From Rhodospirillales bacterium (lineage in GTDB: Bacteria; Pseudomonadota; Alphaproteobacteria; UBA828): DNA of 64,000 nucleotides. The DNA lies in contig JAPPMY010000006.1 of the NCBI GenBank assembly GCA_028818855.1, positions 1-64,000 of the forward strand. The letters run 5' to 3'. Each line of letters starts with the position of its first letter. Position 1 is the stretch's first letter. The notes below the pieces were generated by a model. It worked only from the letters and a program-made list of their open reading frames with translations. It made no database searches and was not told the DNA's origin. The position numbers and the translations under genes are program-made. This document shows positions 16,357 through 25,662 of the stretch, in pieces.

Positions 16357-17196
16357 ATGAGTGATCGTCACTACAAGCTCGTCGCCATCCTCATGTTCGT
16401 GTTCCTGGGGTTGTGGGCGATCATCTCGCTGTTTCCGTATTACTTTCAGTTCATTACCGGATTCAAGGGCATCGAGGAGGTCAACCGGATCACGCCGACC
16501 TTCTGGCCCGACGAGTTCATGTGGAGCAATCTCGATCTGATCTTTTCGGACGAGACCAACGTTGCCGCCCTGCTGGATACGCTGCTGATCGCGTCTGCGA
16601 ACACGGCGCTCGCGGTATTCCTCGGATCCCTCGCCGGCTATGCCCTGGCGCGCTTCCCGCGACAGGCAGGCGGCGAGAACATGGCGTTCTGGATCCTGTC
16701 GAACCGCATGTTCCCGCCCGTCGCGATCCTGCTGCCCATGTTCCGCGCCTTCGACACGGTGTTTGGATCGACCGACAACCACATTTCCCTGATCATTCTC
16801 TACCTGGTCTTCAACATGCCGCTCGCGACCTGGCTGATGATGGTCTTCTTCCGCGACGCGCCCCGCGAACTGGAGGAAGCCGCCTATCTCGACGGCTACT
16901 CGCCGGTCAGGGCCTTCTTCAAGATTACCCTGCCGCAGGTCGTGCCCGGCATGATGTCGGTGGCGCTGCTCTGCTGGATCTTCGCCTGGAACGAGTACCT
17001 GTTCGCCAACATGCTGGTCGGCTCCAACGTGGCCGTGAACACCATCCAGACGCCGGGGTTCGTCCAGGGGGCGCAGAAGCTCTGGAACCTCGCTGCGCTG
17101 TTTTCGCTGATCGCGGTGCTTCCGCCGGTCATTCTGTTCCTGGTGCTGCGCCGCTACATGGTGCGCGGTCTCTCGCTCGGCGTCGTGAAAGGCTAG
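16357..17196 (+). CDS. Carbohydrate ABC transporter permease 2 (MalG/UgpE class)
   Basis: A 279-residue permease with six hydrophobic helices and the EAA loop E-E-A-A-Y-L-D-G-Y-S-P-V-R-A-F-F-K-I-T-L-P near residues 170-190. It has the short N-terminus and the final helix of MalG/UgpE-type proteins. It should pair with permease 1 to form the membrane channel. Start and stop codons are nearly contiguous with its neighbours (four bases on either side), so the operon is tightly coupled. Confidence 0.86.
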   Translation: MSDRHYKLVAILMFVFLGLWAIISLFPYYFQFITGFKGIEEVNRITPTFWPDEFMWSNLDLIFSDETNVAALLDTLLIASANTALAVFLGSLAGYALARFPRQAGGENMAFWILSNRMFPPVAILLPMFRAFDTVFGSTDNHISLIILYLVFNMPLATWLMMVFFRDAPRELEEAAYLDGYSPVRAFFKITLPQVVPGMMSVALLCWIFAWNEYLFANMLVGSNVAVNTIQTPGFVQGAQKLWNLAALFSLIAVLPPVILFLVLRRYMVRGLSLGVVKG

Positions 17197-17200
17197 GCGC

Positions 17201-18310
17201 ATGGCACGGCTCGAGATCGAAGGACTGTGCAAGGGCTGGGACTTTCCGGTGATCGACCGGATGGACCTGACCGTCGAAGAGGGCGAGTTCTTCGTCGTGG
17301 TCGGGCCGTCCGGCATCGGCAAGACGACGCTGCTTCGCCTGATCGCGGGTCTCGAGGTGCCGAACGAGGGGCGCATCGTCCTGGGCGGCAAGGACATCTC
17401 GCGGCTGCCGCCCTACAGGCGGCGGGTCGCGATGACCTTCGAGTCTTATGCGCTCTATCCCCATCTCAGCGTGTTCGAGAATATCGCGAGCCCGCTGCGG
17501 GCGCGGCGCCTGCCCAAGGCCGAAGTCCAGCGGCGTGTGATGGACGTGGCGCGCCTGCTCAAGATCGACCCGCTGGTCTCGCGCCGGCCTGCGGAAATAT
17601 CCGGCGGGCAGAAGCAGCGCACGGCGCTGGGGCGCACGCTGGTGGCCGAGCCGGAAGCGTTCCTGCTCGACGAGCCGATCAGCCACCTCGATGCCAAGAT
17701 CCGTCACGAGCTGCGCGCGCAGTTCCATACCCTCGAAGCGCTGCGCAAGGTCGCGACCATCTACGTCACCCACGATTACGCGGAGGCGCTCTCCCTCGGC
17801 GACCGGATCGGCGTGGCGGGCCCGGGCGGCTTTCAGCAGATCGGCGGGGCCCACGAGGTGTTCGAGAGGCCGGAGACGCTGTTCGTGGCCGAGCACATGG
17901 GGCAGCCCTCGATCAACGTGCTCCAGTGCGAACTGGCCTCCGAGAACGGCGCGCTGCTCGCGCGTCACCTGGAAAGCACGCTCGCCGTGCCGGTGGCAGG
18001 AGCCCACGTGCAGCGCCTGAACGGCGCCGGCTCTGGCCGGATCACCTACGGCATACGCCCGCAACACGTGTCGGTGGTGCTGGACGGCGAGGACGTGCGC
18101 GCCGATCAGCATGTCGTCGAGAGCACCGTCACGCTGTTCGAGCCGCTGGGCACCTACGCAATCCTGATCGCCGAGGCGGCGGGTGCCACGATCACGGCGT
18201 TGTCCTCGCCCGAGCATCGCTACGATCACGGCGAACGCGTCCGCCTCGCCATTGACACGACACAGGCATTTTTCTTCGATCCCGAAAGCGGCAGGAACCT
18301 GGTGCTCTAG
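17201..18310 (+). CDS. ABC transporter ATP-binding protein 1 (UgpC/MalK class)
   Basis: A 369-residue ATPase with an N-terminal nucleotide-binding domain and a C-terminal MalK-type OB domain. Walker A is G-P-S-G-I-G-K-T-T (35-43), the signature is I-S-G-G-Q (133-137), Walker B ends in D157-E158, and the switch is His191. Two positions are unusual: the Q-loop glutamine is Glu81 (F-E-S-Y-A-L-Y-P) and the D-loop reads S-H-L-D. A second, different ATPase gene follows after two bases, so the importer probably uses a heterodimer, as described for glycerol transporters of the GlpSTPQV type (family knowledge). Confidence 0.85.
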   Translation: MARLEIEGLCKGWDFPVIDRMDLTVEEGEFFVVVGPSGIGKTTLLRLIAGLEVPNEGRIVLGGKDISRLPPYRRRVAMTFESYALYPHLSVFENIASPLRARRLPKAEVQRRVMDVARLLKIDPLVSRRPAEISGGQKQRTALGRTLVAEPEAFLLDEPISHLDAKIRHELRAQFHTLEALRKVATIYVTHDYAEALSLGDRIGVAGPGGFQQIGGAHEVFERPETLFVAEHMGQPSINVLQCELASENGALLARHLESTLAVPVAGAHVQRLNGAGSGRITYGIRPQHVSVVLDGEDVRADQHVVESTVTLFEPLGTYAILIAEAAGATITALSSPEHRYDHGERVRLAIDTTQAFFFDPESGRNLVL

Positions 18311-18312
18311 CC

Positions 18313-19419
18313 ATGGCCCGCGTCACGCTGGACAGCATCGACAAGATCTACCGCAGCCGGCGGGGCAACGTGCACGCGGTCAAGGATTTCTCGCTGAGCA
18401 TCTCGGACGGCGAGTTCGTCTCGCTGCTGGGGCCTTCGGGGTGCGGCAAGTCGTCGACGCTCAGGATGATCGTGGGGCTCGAATCCGTCACCTCGGGCGA
18501 GATTCGCTTCGACGATACCGTGGTCAACGACATGGAGCCGCAGGAGCGCAACGTCGCGATGGCCTTCGAGACCTACGCGCTCTATCCCAACTTCACGATC
18601 GAGGAGAACCTCGGCTTCCCGCTCGAAGTGCGGGGCGTGAGCAAGGAGGACAGGAAGCGGGAAGTGCGCAGGATCGCCGGGCTTCTGCAGATCGAGGACG
18701 TGCTCGATCAGAAGCCCGGCGCCCTCTCGGGCGGCCAGCAGCAGCGGGTGTCGCTCGGGCGGGCGCTCATTCGCGAGCCGGCGGCCTTCATTCTCGATGA
18801 GGTCATGAGCCATCTCGATGCCCACCTGAAGTTTCAGATGATGATCGAGCTGCGCCGCATCCATGAGTCGCTGGGGCGCACGATGCTGTTCGTCACCCAT
18901 GACCAGATGGAGGCGCTCGCGCTCTCGGACCGGGTCGCGGTGATGCACGAGGGCCGCCTGCAGCAGTTCGGCACACGCGACGACCTGTATCATGCGCCGA
19001 GCAACGTCTTCGTGGCCGGTTTCATCGGCGAGCCGCCGACGAATTTCTTCGAGGTGCAGCCGGAGGACGCTGCCGGCGAAATGACACTCGTCACCCGCGA
19101 CGGCGCCACGCGATTTCAGCCGTCGGCCGAACGGATGACAAAGATTCGCGGCCGCGGAGCCGACAGTTACATCGTCGGAATCAGACCGCAGAATCTGACT
19201 CGCGTCGCCGACGGTCTGGAGAAAAGCATAACCGCGAAGGTTCTGATCAATGAGTATTCGGGCGAGCGGTCGATCCTGACATTGACCAGTGGCGACGCTC
19301 AGCTGCAGGCCGTCACCGCGTCGAGTGACGGCGCCGGGCGAGATGAAGACGTGGAACTCTTTTACCACCCCGATGACGTGTTGGTATTCGACGCCGAAAC
19401 GGAGGACTTGCTTGTTTGA
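18313..19419 (+). CDS. ABC transporter ATP-binding protein 2 (UgpC/MalK class)
   Basis: A 368-residue partner of the preceding ATPase. It has Walker A G-P-S-G-C-G-K-S-S (40-48), signature L-S-G-G-Q (138-142), Walker B L-D-E (161-163) and switch His196. The Q-loop residue is again Glu (Glu86, F-E-T-Y-A-L-Y-P), and the residue after the catalytic Glu is Val164 where Pro is usual. The last third is a MalK-like regulatory domain. The final 300 bases are noticeably less G+C-rich than the start. It is followed 91 bases later by the binding-protein gene. Confidence 0.85.
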   Translation: MARVTLDSIDKIYRSRRGNVHAVKDFSLSISDGEFVSLLGPSGCGKSSTLRMIVGLESVTSGEIRFDDTVVNDMEPQERNVAMAFETYALYPNFTIEENLGFPLEVRGVSKEDRKREVRRIAGLLQIEDVLDQKPGALSGGQQQRVSLGRALIREPAAFILDEVMSHLDAHLKFQMMIELRRIHESLGRTMLFVTHDQMEALALSDRVAVMHEGRLQQFGTRDDLYHAPSNVFVAGFIGEPPTNFFEVQPEDAAGEMTLVTRDGATRFQPSAERMTKIRGRGADSYIVGIRPQNLTRVADGLEKSITAKVLINEYSGERSILTLTSGDAQLQAVTASSDGAGRDEDVELFYHPDDVLVFDAETEDLLV

Positions 19420-19510
19420 CGCGCGCCGCGTTGAGCCGACGATCAGCATTGTGCCCTGGCTGCGTGCGGCGCATTCACTGAACCCGAGACAAGAAGGCTA
19501 GGAGGGAAAC

Positions 19511-21064
19511 ATGGGCGCTTTCAAACACCTCGTTAACAGGCGGCTTTCGCGCCGCGATTTCGTCAAGGGCTCGGCCATGGCCGGCGGCGCGCTTGCGCTG
19601 GGCGGCATGGGAACCGGCCTCGGCGCCGGCAGCCTCAAGGCCGAGAAGCGCTTCGACGACATCGAGGTCGCGGGCCTCTGGGACAACAACTGGCAAAACG
19701 CGCCAATGTGGCTTTCGCCGCTGCTTCACGCAGAAGCCGGCGTCAGCCTGAAGAGCCGCGAGCTTTATGACGCCGGCGAGACGACGGCGAAGATCGTGCC
19801 GCAGCTGCTCTCCAACAATCCGCGCTTCGACTGGTTCTGCATGCCGAGCCTCTACTTCGGCCTCTTCGCGGAAGTCGGACTGCTGGAGCCGCTCGACCAG
19901 TACCTCGACAACTTCGGCGGATCCAAGGAGTACTTCGACTGGATCATGCCGGGCTACGGCGAGTTCTATTCGCAGTGGGGCGGCCAGACCTACGGCCTGA
20001 TGGTCGATGGCGACATCCACAACCTGCACTATCGGCCCAGCTACTTCGCCGATGCGGCCAACCAGAAGGAGTTCTCGAAGCAGTTCCAGCGCGAGCTGAC
20101 CGTGCCGACCACGTGGGAGGAGTATCGCGACACCGCGCGGTTCTTCACCGAGAAGTACAGCTCGCAGGACATCTACGGCACCTCGGTCGTCATGAACCCG
20201 CCGAACTTCTCCTGGGGGTTCTGGATGGATGTCGCCGGCAGCTACGGCGTCACCTATTTCGACCGCAACATGAACCCGCAGATCAACCAGGGCCGTGCCG
20301 CGGAATCGCTCGAGATGTTCAAGGAGATCGTGGAGACCGGCCCGCCTGGGAAGACCTCCATGTCGATCGGCGAGACGATCGCGCGCTGGGAGTCGGGCGC
20401 GGACGTCATGTCGGTCTGGTGGATCGACCTGGCCGAGTTCACGGTGCGCAGTCAGGGCCTCGAGCGGGCGTCGGATCAGGCGACCGCGCTGGTGCCCGGC
20501 ACGCAGCAGGAAGACGGCAGCATGAAGCACACGCCGGTCGCGCTCTACAGCCGGACGCTCGCCGTGCCTGCCAACGCCTCGGAAGAGGTGAAGGAAGCCG
20601 CCGCGTACTTCATCTACCGCATGTCCCACCCGGACTACTCGATGAACATCGTGGCCGACCCGTTCTGCGGTTCCGACCCCTACGGGAAGACCCACTTCAC
20701 CGACGAAGCGGCGCAGATGTACACCGAGCCCAACCCGCAGCGCGGCACGGACGAGCTGTGGCCGGTCAACGACGGCATCTTCAAGACGTTCGACCAGGCG
20801 CGGCGTCACCTCGACGGCTGCCAGGCCAACGTGGAGAACGCCTTCCCGCAGATCTACTGGGAAGGTGCCGGCGAGTACGGCGATGCCCTCGGCCGCGCGA
20901 TCTCGCGCTTCATTTCGGACGAGGTCGGGGCGCAGGACGCGCTCGACGAGGCGGCCGAAGAGTGGGTGCAGATCACGCAGAAGCTCGGCTTCGATTCACA
21001 GAAGTCGCAGCACGACAAGTTCCTGGATGCGACGCAGCGCGCCGGACTCAACTTCAGCGTGTAG
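19511..21064 (+). CDS. ABC transporter substrate-binding protein with Tat signal
   Basis: A 517-residue periplasmic solute-binding protein (family 1-like). Its N-terminus carries a twin-arginine signal, S-R-R-D-F-V-K-G at about residues 14-21, followed by an Ala/Gly-rich hydrophobic stretch, so it should be exported folded. Many Trp and Tyr residues in the mature part fit a sugar or polyol pocket. GGAGGGAAAC precedes the ATG. It closes the operon of two permeases and two ATPases; a strong terminator follows 15 bases after the stop. The protein is longer than the usual 420-450 residues of the family. Confidence 0.85.
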   Translation: MGAFKHLVNRRLSRRDFVKGSAMAGGALALGGMGTGLGAGSLKAEKRFDDIEVAGLWDNNWQNAPMWLSPLLHAEAGVSLKSRELYDAGETTAKIVPQLLSNNPRFDWFCMPSLYFGLFAEVGLLEPLDQYLDNFGGSKEYFDWIMPGYGEFYSQWGGQTYGLMVDGDIHNLHYRPSYFADAANQKEFSKQFQRELTVPTTWEEYRDTARFFTEKYSSQDIYGTSVVMNPPNFSWGFWMDVAGSYGVTYFDRNMNPQINQGRAAESLEMFKEIVETGPPGKTSMSIGETIARWESGADVMSVWWIDLAEFTVRSQGLERASDQATALVPGTQQEDGSMKHTPVALYSRTLAVPANASEEVKEAAAYFIYRMSHPDYSMNIVADPFCGSDPYGKTHFTDEAAQMYTEPNPQRGTDELWPVNDGIFKTFDQARRHLDGCQANVENAFPQIYWEGAGEYGDALGRAISRFISDEVGAQDALDEAAEEWVQITQKLGFDSQKSQHDKFLDATQRAGLNFSV

Positions 21065-21079
21065 TCGCCGTTTCCAACC

Positions 21080-21111
21080 AAAAGGGAGGGGCCAACGCCC
21101 CTCCCTTTTTT
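21080..21111 (+). terminator. Rho-independent terminator after the ABC importer operon
   Basis: A perfect 13-base-pair stem (arms 21080-21092 and 21097-21109) with a four-base loop, flanked by an A-run and a T-run. Because the A-run is also present, it could stop transcription from the convergent PhyH-HEAT gene as well. Confidence 0.9.
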
Positions 21112-21133
21112 CTGCTCAATTTCCGACGGCAGG

Positions 21134-22795
21134 TCAGAACAGGTTGCCGGTGGTGGTGATGGGGCACCAGCGCGCGATCTTGAGGAAGCGGATCAGGGCT
21201 TGGTGCGCCTCGGGCGTGCCGATGCGCTCCAGCGCCTCGACCGCATAGCCCATCGTGTAGCGGTTGCCGTCGCGAAGGGATTCGACGAGGGCGTCAATCA
21301 CGGGAGCGGCGTCCGGGCCCAGGCGGGCGAGGGCGAGCGAGGCGTTGAAGCGGACCTCGTCGTCATTGTCGAAGAGGGCGGCGGCGAGGGCCTCGGCGGC
21401 GGCCGGGGTGCCCTTCTTGAGGCCGAGCCCCTCGACCGCGTTGAGCCGCACCGCGGGGTCTTCGTCGCGGCAGCCCGCGACCAGCGCATCGATGGTCTCC
21501 GCGTCGTCGGTATCCAGCTCGCCCAGCGCGAAGAGGGCGTACTTGCGCACCCGCGGCCCGCCCTCGCGCGCGCAGTCGAGAAGAGCGGGCAGGGCCGGCA
21601 GCCCGGCCGCGACCAGGCCGTGGGCGGCGTTTCGCGCCACCATCTCCAGCTCGCTCTTCTCCCCCTGGTCGATGAAGCAGCGCGCGTCGTCCACGTTCTC
21701 CCCGTCGTTGCCGCGCATGGCCGCGACGAGGGGCGCGAGCCCCGCCTCGCCGACGTGGGCCAGCGCGTAGGCCGCGTTGAGGCCGACGGCCTCGTTGTCG
21801 TCGCCCAGAAGCCCGACGAGCGCCGGGATCGCCGGCGCGGCATCGGCTCCCAGGCGGGCGATATCGGCCAGCGCCTCGGCCCGTGTGCGATGGTCCGCAT
21901 CGTCCGAACGGTCGAGCGCAACGGCCAGCGCATCGTCCAACGCGACGGCGGGATCGGGAGCGAGCGCCGGAAGCGGACGTCGCCCCAGCCAATGCCAGGT
22001 GGAACGCCACACCGGCTCCATGCGGTAGCCGGGCAGCTCGGCCGGGTTGTCCCATGCCTCGCTCGCGCTGTTCCAGGTCACGCCCTCCGGGCGGCGCATC
22101 CGGATGAACTCGAACTTCACCATGAACCGCTTGAGGTCGGTGAAGTTCTTCATCTTCCGGTGCCAGATGTCGTAGTGGATCATCGTGCAGACGCCGCCCG
22201 TGCCCCGCGTGTGGCTGCCGAGCTGCTCGATGTCCTCGAGCCTCTGGGCGATGTACTGGCTGCCCGGGATGATGCCGGTCGGGCCGATCCGCTCGTAGAT
22301 GTCTTGCGGGTAGTACATGATCATCACCCACCAGGGGTGATGATTGTGGACCTTCCGCTTGTAGCCCCAGTAGCTGTCGTGGTGCCAGAGCTGGGGTTCC
22401 GTGCCCGGCGGGTTGTCGTGAAGCACCCGGTGCGGGTGCATCATGTAGCCCTCGCCGAGCACGCTCGTCAGCGCGCCCCTGATCACGGGATCGTCGAAGA
22501 CGAGCTGAAGCTCGGGCACCAGGGGGAGGAGGTTGTTGCCGGGGTTGTGATCGTTGTCCTCTCCGATGAGGCCGACGAAGCGGTCGAACATCTCCCTGTG
22601 GAACCCGGCGGGCAGATCCGGCTGAAGCGTCAGGTAGCCGTTTGCGATGAAGCTCCGCACCTGCTCGTCGGACAACAGCTTCGGCGTCGCGGCCCGCAGC
22701 AGGTCGGGGCGCTGCTCGAGCGTCGAAACGCCCTCCGCAAAATCGAACTGCCGCTGGTACTTCCAGACCGGTGGCTCCGCCGAAGCGATCTCCAT
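21134..22795 (-). CDS. PhyH-type Fe(II)/2-oxoglutarate dioxygenase fused to HEAT repeats
   Basis: A 553-residue two-part protein. Residues about 40-235 form a phytanoyl-CoA dioxygenase-like domain, with H138-x-D140 in W-H-H-D, a distal His212 in W-H-R-K-M-K-N and Arg223 in the position expected to bind 2-oxoglutarate. Residues about 285-545 are at least six HEAT or PBS-lyase-like helical repeats, seen as repeated A-L-A-x-x-G, D-x-x-V-R-x-N-A and A-L-x-x-L-G elements. PhyH enzymes hydroxylate small molecules or lipids; the repeats would offer a protein-binding surface. AGGAGG lies seven bases before the ATG. It converges with the ABC operon. The substrate is unknown. Confidence 0.82.
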   Translation of the reverse strand: MEIASAEPPVWKYQRQFDFAEGVSTLEQRPDLLRAATPKLLSDEQVRSFIANGYLTLQPDLPAGFHREMFDRFVGLIGEDNDHNPGNNLLPLVPELQLVFDDPVIRGALTSVLGEGYMMHPHRVLHDNPPGTEPQLWHHDSYWGYKRKVHNHHPWWVMIMYYPQDIYERIGPTGIIPGSQYIAQRLEDIEQLGSHTRGTGGVCTMIHYDIWHRKMKNFTDLKRFMVKFEFIRMRRPEGVTWNSASEAWDNPAELPGYRMEPVWRSTWHWLGRRPLPALAPDPAVALDDALAVALDRSDDADHRTRAEALADIARLGADAAPAIPALVGLLGDDNEAVGLNAAYALAHVGEAGLAPLVAAMRGNDGENVDDARCFIDQGEKSELEMVARNAAHGLVAAGLPALPALLDCAREGGPRVRKYALFALGELDTDDAETIDALVAGCRDEDPAVRLNAVEGLGLKKGTPAAAEALAAALFDNDDEVRFNASLALARLGPDAAPVIDALVESLRDGNRYTMGYAVEALERIGTPEAHQALIRFLKIARWCPITTTGNLF

Positions 22796-22941
22796 CGTGC
22801 AACCTCCTGTCGGGCCCGTATCGCCGCGGGGCGCGCGGTTTCGCGGACGTCTCGGGGCCGCGATGCGCGCAGAGGATAGGCAGTTCCGCCGCCAGGGTCG
22901 AGCGGCGGCGGGGCCGCCCGGCTAGCCCGGCGGCCGGCCCG

Positions 22942-23553
22942 TCACGACGCGAGCCACTTCTCCCGCGCGGGCCACGCCTCGACCATGGCGCGGAGCGCCA
23001 TATCCAGGTCAGGTGTCGTCTCGGCTTCCCTGGCAAGCTCGCCCGGCTCGGCGTTGAACGCCAGGTAGGAGAGGTCGGTCATCCGCATGGGGTAGAGGAT
23101 TCCGTCCAGGTGATCGCACTCGTGCTGAAGAAGCATCGCGTGCCAGTCCTCGACGGTGCGCCGCCGCTCCTCTCCTTCGAGGGTCTGGTAAGTGATCTCG
23201 ATCCGCTTGTAGCGGGGCACCTTGCCGTGGAGCCCCGGCAGCGACAGGCAGCGCTCCCAGATCAGGCCGACCTCCTCGCTGAGCGGCGTGATGACGGGGT
23301 TGACCATCACCGTCCAGGGCAGGGGCTCGAGCGCGACACCGGGAGGAATGCGCTCCGCCAGGATGCGATAGACCACGACGCGCCGGCCATCGTAGACCTG
23401 CGGCGCCGCGATGCCCGCGGCGCCGATCCACTCCAGCGTGTCGCGCATGTCTCCGGCGAGGCGGGCGATGTCGGGATCCGTGGGATCGTCAACCGGGGTG
23501 GCCTTCCTGCGCAGGATCGGATGCCCCATCTTGGCGATTTGACGAATGGCCAT
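22942..23553 (-). CDS. def: Peptide deformylase (variant motifs)
   Basis: A 203-residue metalloprotease that would remove the N-formyl group from nascent proteins. The metal-binding motif H144-E-C-D-H148 is intact. The first motif reads A-A-G-I-A-A-P-Q (45-52; the usual first Gly is Ala) and the second E-R-C-L-S (100-104; Arg replaces the usual Gly), with Cys102, the third metal ligand, retained. The start at 23553 has GGGGAGG upstream; the open frame continuing to 24027 lacks a ribosome site. It is not next to fmt, so it may be a secondary copy. Confidence 0.82.
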   Translation of the reverse strand: MAIRQIAKMGHPILRRKATPVDDPTDPDIARLAGDMRDTLEWIGAAGIAAPQVYDGRRVVVYRILAERIPPGVALEPLPWTVMVNPVITPLSEEVGLIWERCLSLPGLHGKVPRYKRIEITYQTLEGEERRRTVEDWHAMLLQHECDHLDGILYPMRMTDLSYLAFNAEPGELAREAETTPDLDMALRAMVEAWPAREKWLAS

Positions 23554-23952
23554 TGCGAACCTCCCCGCATTCCGAACAGGCGGCACGTGAACCCGCCGAG
23601 AGAGCGCCGGCACCATATCACACGGCCATGCAGCAGGCGTCCCGCGCGGGCGGCATCGCGTGCCCGATTCGCGGGCGAAGGGGCAGGGAGGGCGGCACGC
23701 GGGCGGTCCGTGCCTTCCGTCCATGCCCGAATTCGCAGGCCATCTGCGCTCTTGGGGCGGATGAATCGATGCCGTTGGCATGCGGGCGCGAAACCTGTTA
23801 TGCACCGAACGACCAAGCACGATCAGCGTCCGCGCCTTGACAGGCTCCATGAAAATCGTCGGAAGCGTTGCAGCGTCGGCCTGCGCCGTGGCGGGCCCGC
23901 GGAGGGCAAGCGGCGGGGCGAAGGGCCCGGTCCCCCTGCCCAAGAGCAGTCG
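23554..23952. other. Divergent intergenic region between def and pckA
   Basis: 399 bases holding the control region of two divergent genes. Apart from the promoter candidate at 23775-23804, a perfect TTGACA occurs at 23837-23842 but no acceptable -10 lies 15-19 bases downstream. Frames crossing the region are extensions of pckA and def with no homology that I recognise. No RNA gene or repeat was seen. Confidence 0.45.
23775..23804 (+). promoter_or_regulatory. Candidate pckA promoter
   Basis: TTGGCA (23775-23780) and TATGCA (23799-23804) separated by 18 bases. Transcription would begin near 23811, giving a leader of about 140 bases, which would leave room for regulation. The match is moderate. 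Confidence 0.35.
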
Positions 23953-25560
23953 ATGAATCAGCGAGGACCCCACATCAGCCGTCACGAGCTGGAGCGCCAC
24001 GGCATCGGGAACGTGGCCGCAGCCCACTGGAACTACCGAAGACCGGCCCTATACGAAGAATCGGTGCGCCGCGGCGAGGCGCAGATCGCCGAGGGCGGCG
24101 CCCTGATCGCGATGACCGGCGTCCACACCGGGCGCTCGCCCAACGACAAGTACATCGTTCGCGAGCCGTCCTCCGAGCACGACATCTGGTGGGGCGACGT
24201 CAACCGCCCGATCTCGCGCGACGTCTTCAACGACATCCACGGCCGGGTCGCGGCCTACCTGCAGGGCAAGGAGGTCTTCGTTCAGGATTGCCATGCCGGC
24301 GCCGACGAGAGCTACCGGCTGCCGATCCGCGTCGTCTCGGAGCTGGCGTGGCACAGCCTGTTCGCGCGCAACCTGTTCATCACGCCGGCGGACGAGCACT
24401 TGGCGGACCACGAGCCGGCGTTCACCATCGTGCAGGTGCCGGGCTTCAAGGCTCGCCCCGAGACGGACGGAACCAACTCCGAGACCGTGGTGCTGCTCGA
24501 CTTCGCGCGGCGCCTCGTGCTCATCGGCGGCACCGCCTACGCGGGCGAATGCAAGAAGTCCGTCTTCACCATCATGAACTACCTGATGCCGGCGCAGGGT
24601 GTGCTGCCCATGCACTGCTCCGTCAGCGTGGGGGAAGACGGCGCGCCTGCGGTCTTCTTCGGCCTCTCCGGCACCGGCAAGACCACGCTTTCCGCCGATC
24701 CGACGAGGATGCTGCTCGGCGACGACGAGCACGGCTGGAGCCAGGACGGACTCTTCAACTTCGAAGGCGGCTGCTACGCGAAGGTGATCCGCCTCTCGGC
24801 GAGCGCCGAGCCCGCCATCCACGCCACCACGCGGATGTTCGGCACCGTGCTCGAGAACGTCGTGATGGATCCCGACACGCACGTCCTCGATCTCGACGAC
24901 GGCAGCCACACGGAGAACACGAGGGGCGCCTATCCGCTGGCCTCGATCCCGAACGCGAGCCCCACCGGCGTGTCGGGCCACCCCACCAACATCGTCATGC
25001 TGACGGCGGACGCCTTCGGGGTCCTGCCGCCCATCGCCCGCCTCACCCCGGAGCAGGCGATCTATCACTTCCTCTCCGGCTACACGGCCAAGGTTGCGGG
25101 CACGGAGAGGGGCCTCGGGCGGGAGCCGCAGGCGACCTTCTCGACGTGCTTCGGGGCTCCCTTCATGCCGCGCCGGCCGACGACCTATGCGCGCCTGCTG
25201 CGGGAGCGGATCGAGAGGACCGGCGCCCGGTGCTGGCTGGTCAACACCGGGTGGACCGGCGGCCCCTACGGCACCGGGGAGCGCATGGCGATCGGCCATA
25301 CGCGCGCCCTGCTCGGCGCGGCCCTGGAGGGCAAGCTCGATGGCGTGCCGTGCTCGCACGACAACCCGTTCGGGCTGGCCGTGCCCGAGCACTGCCCGGA
25401 CGTGCCGGATTCGGTTCTTGACGCCCGCAGCACCTGGGCGGACAAGCAGGCCTACGACGAGCAGGCCCGCGATCTGGTGGGCCGCTTTCACGAGAACTTC
25501 ACCCAGTTCTCGCGCGAGGTCGACAAGGGGGTCCAGGCGGCCGCGCCGATGGCCGCCTGA
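23953..25560 (+). CDS. pckA: Phosphoenolpyruvate carboxykinase (ATP)
   Basis: A 535-residue enzyme of normal length. It converts oxaloacetate and ATP to PEP, CO2 and ADP, the first committed step of gluconeogenesis. Seen motifs are the substrate site T-G-R-S-P-N-D-K, the kinase-1a loop [11 protein letters not shown], the metal/phosphate site [16 protein letters not shown] and R-M-F-G-T. ATG at 23953 is the first start after the long leader; the frame continues upstream only as shadow. In many Alphaproteobacteria pckA lies next to and divergent from chvI. Here it keeps that orientation, with about 10 kb of other genes in between. Confidence 0.95.
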   Translation: MNQRGPHISRHELERHGIGNVAAAHWNYRRPALYEESVRRGEAQIAEGGALIAMTGVHTGRSPNDKYIVREPSSEHDIWWGDVNRPISRDVFNDIHGRVAAYLQGKEVFVQDCHAGADESYRLPIRVVSELAWHSLFARNLFITPADEHLADHEPAFTIVQVPGFKARPETDGTNSETVVLLDFARRLVLIGGTAYAGECKKSVFTIMNYLMPAQGVLPMHCSVSVGEDGAPAVFFGLSGTGKTTLSADPTRMLLGDDEHGWSQDGLFNFEGGCYAKVIRLSASAEPAIHATTRMFGTVLENVVMDPDTHVLDLDDGSHTENTRGAYPLASIPNASPTGVSGHPTNIVMLTADAFGVLPPIARLTPEQAIYHFLSGYTAKVAGTERGLGREPQATFSTCFGAPFMPRRPTTYARLLRERIERTGARCWLVNTGWTGGPYGTGERMAIGHTRALLGAALEGKLDGVPCSHDNPFGLAVPEHCPDVPDSVLDARSTWADKQAYDEQARDLVGRFHENFTQFSREVDKGVQAAAPMAA

Positions 25561-25662
25561 CCCGGGCGGCCTTGCCTCCCTTCACCCGAAGCACCACGTT
25601 AGCTATACGGTGCCCTCGCGGACCGTATGGCCGGTGCAGGCATCGTCAGGATGGATGACCCC

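Noticed and set aside
15250-17397. 715-codon minus-strand open frame across the ABC permeases
   Set aside because: A high-GC shadow of the two permease genes; very rich in Arg, Asp, Glu and His, with no domain, while the plus strand encodes complete permeases.
23837-23842. Perfect TTGACA upstream of pckA
   Set aside because: No -10 hexamer at usable spacing; may be chance. Mentioned only in the intergenic entry.
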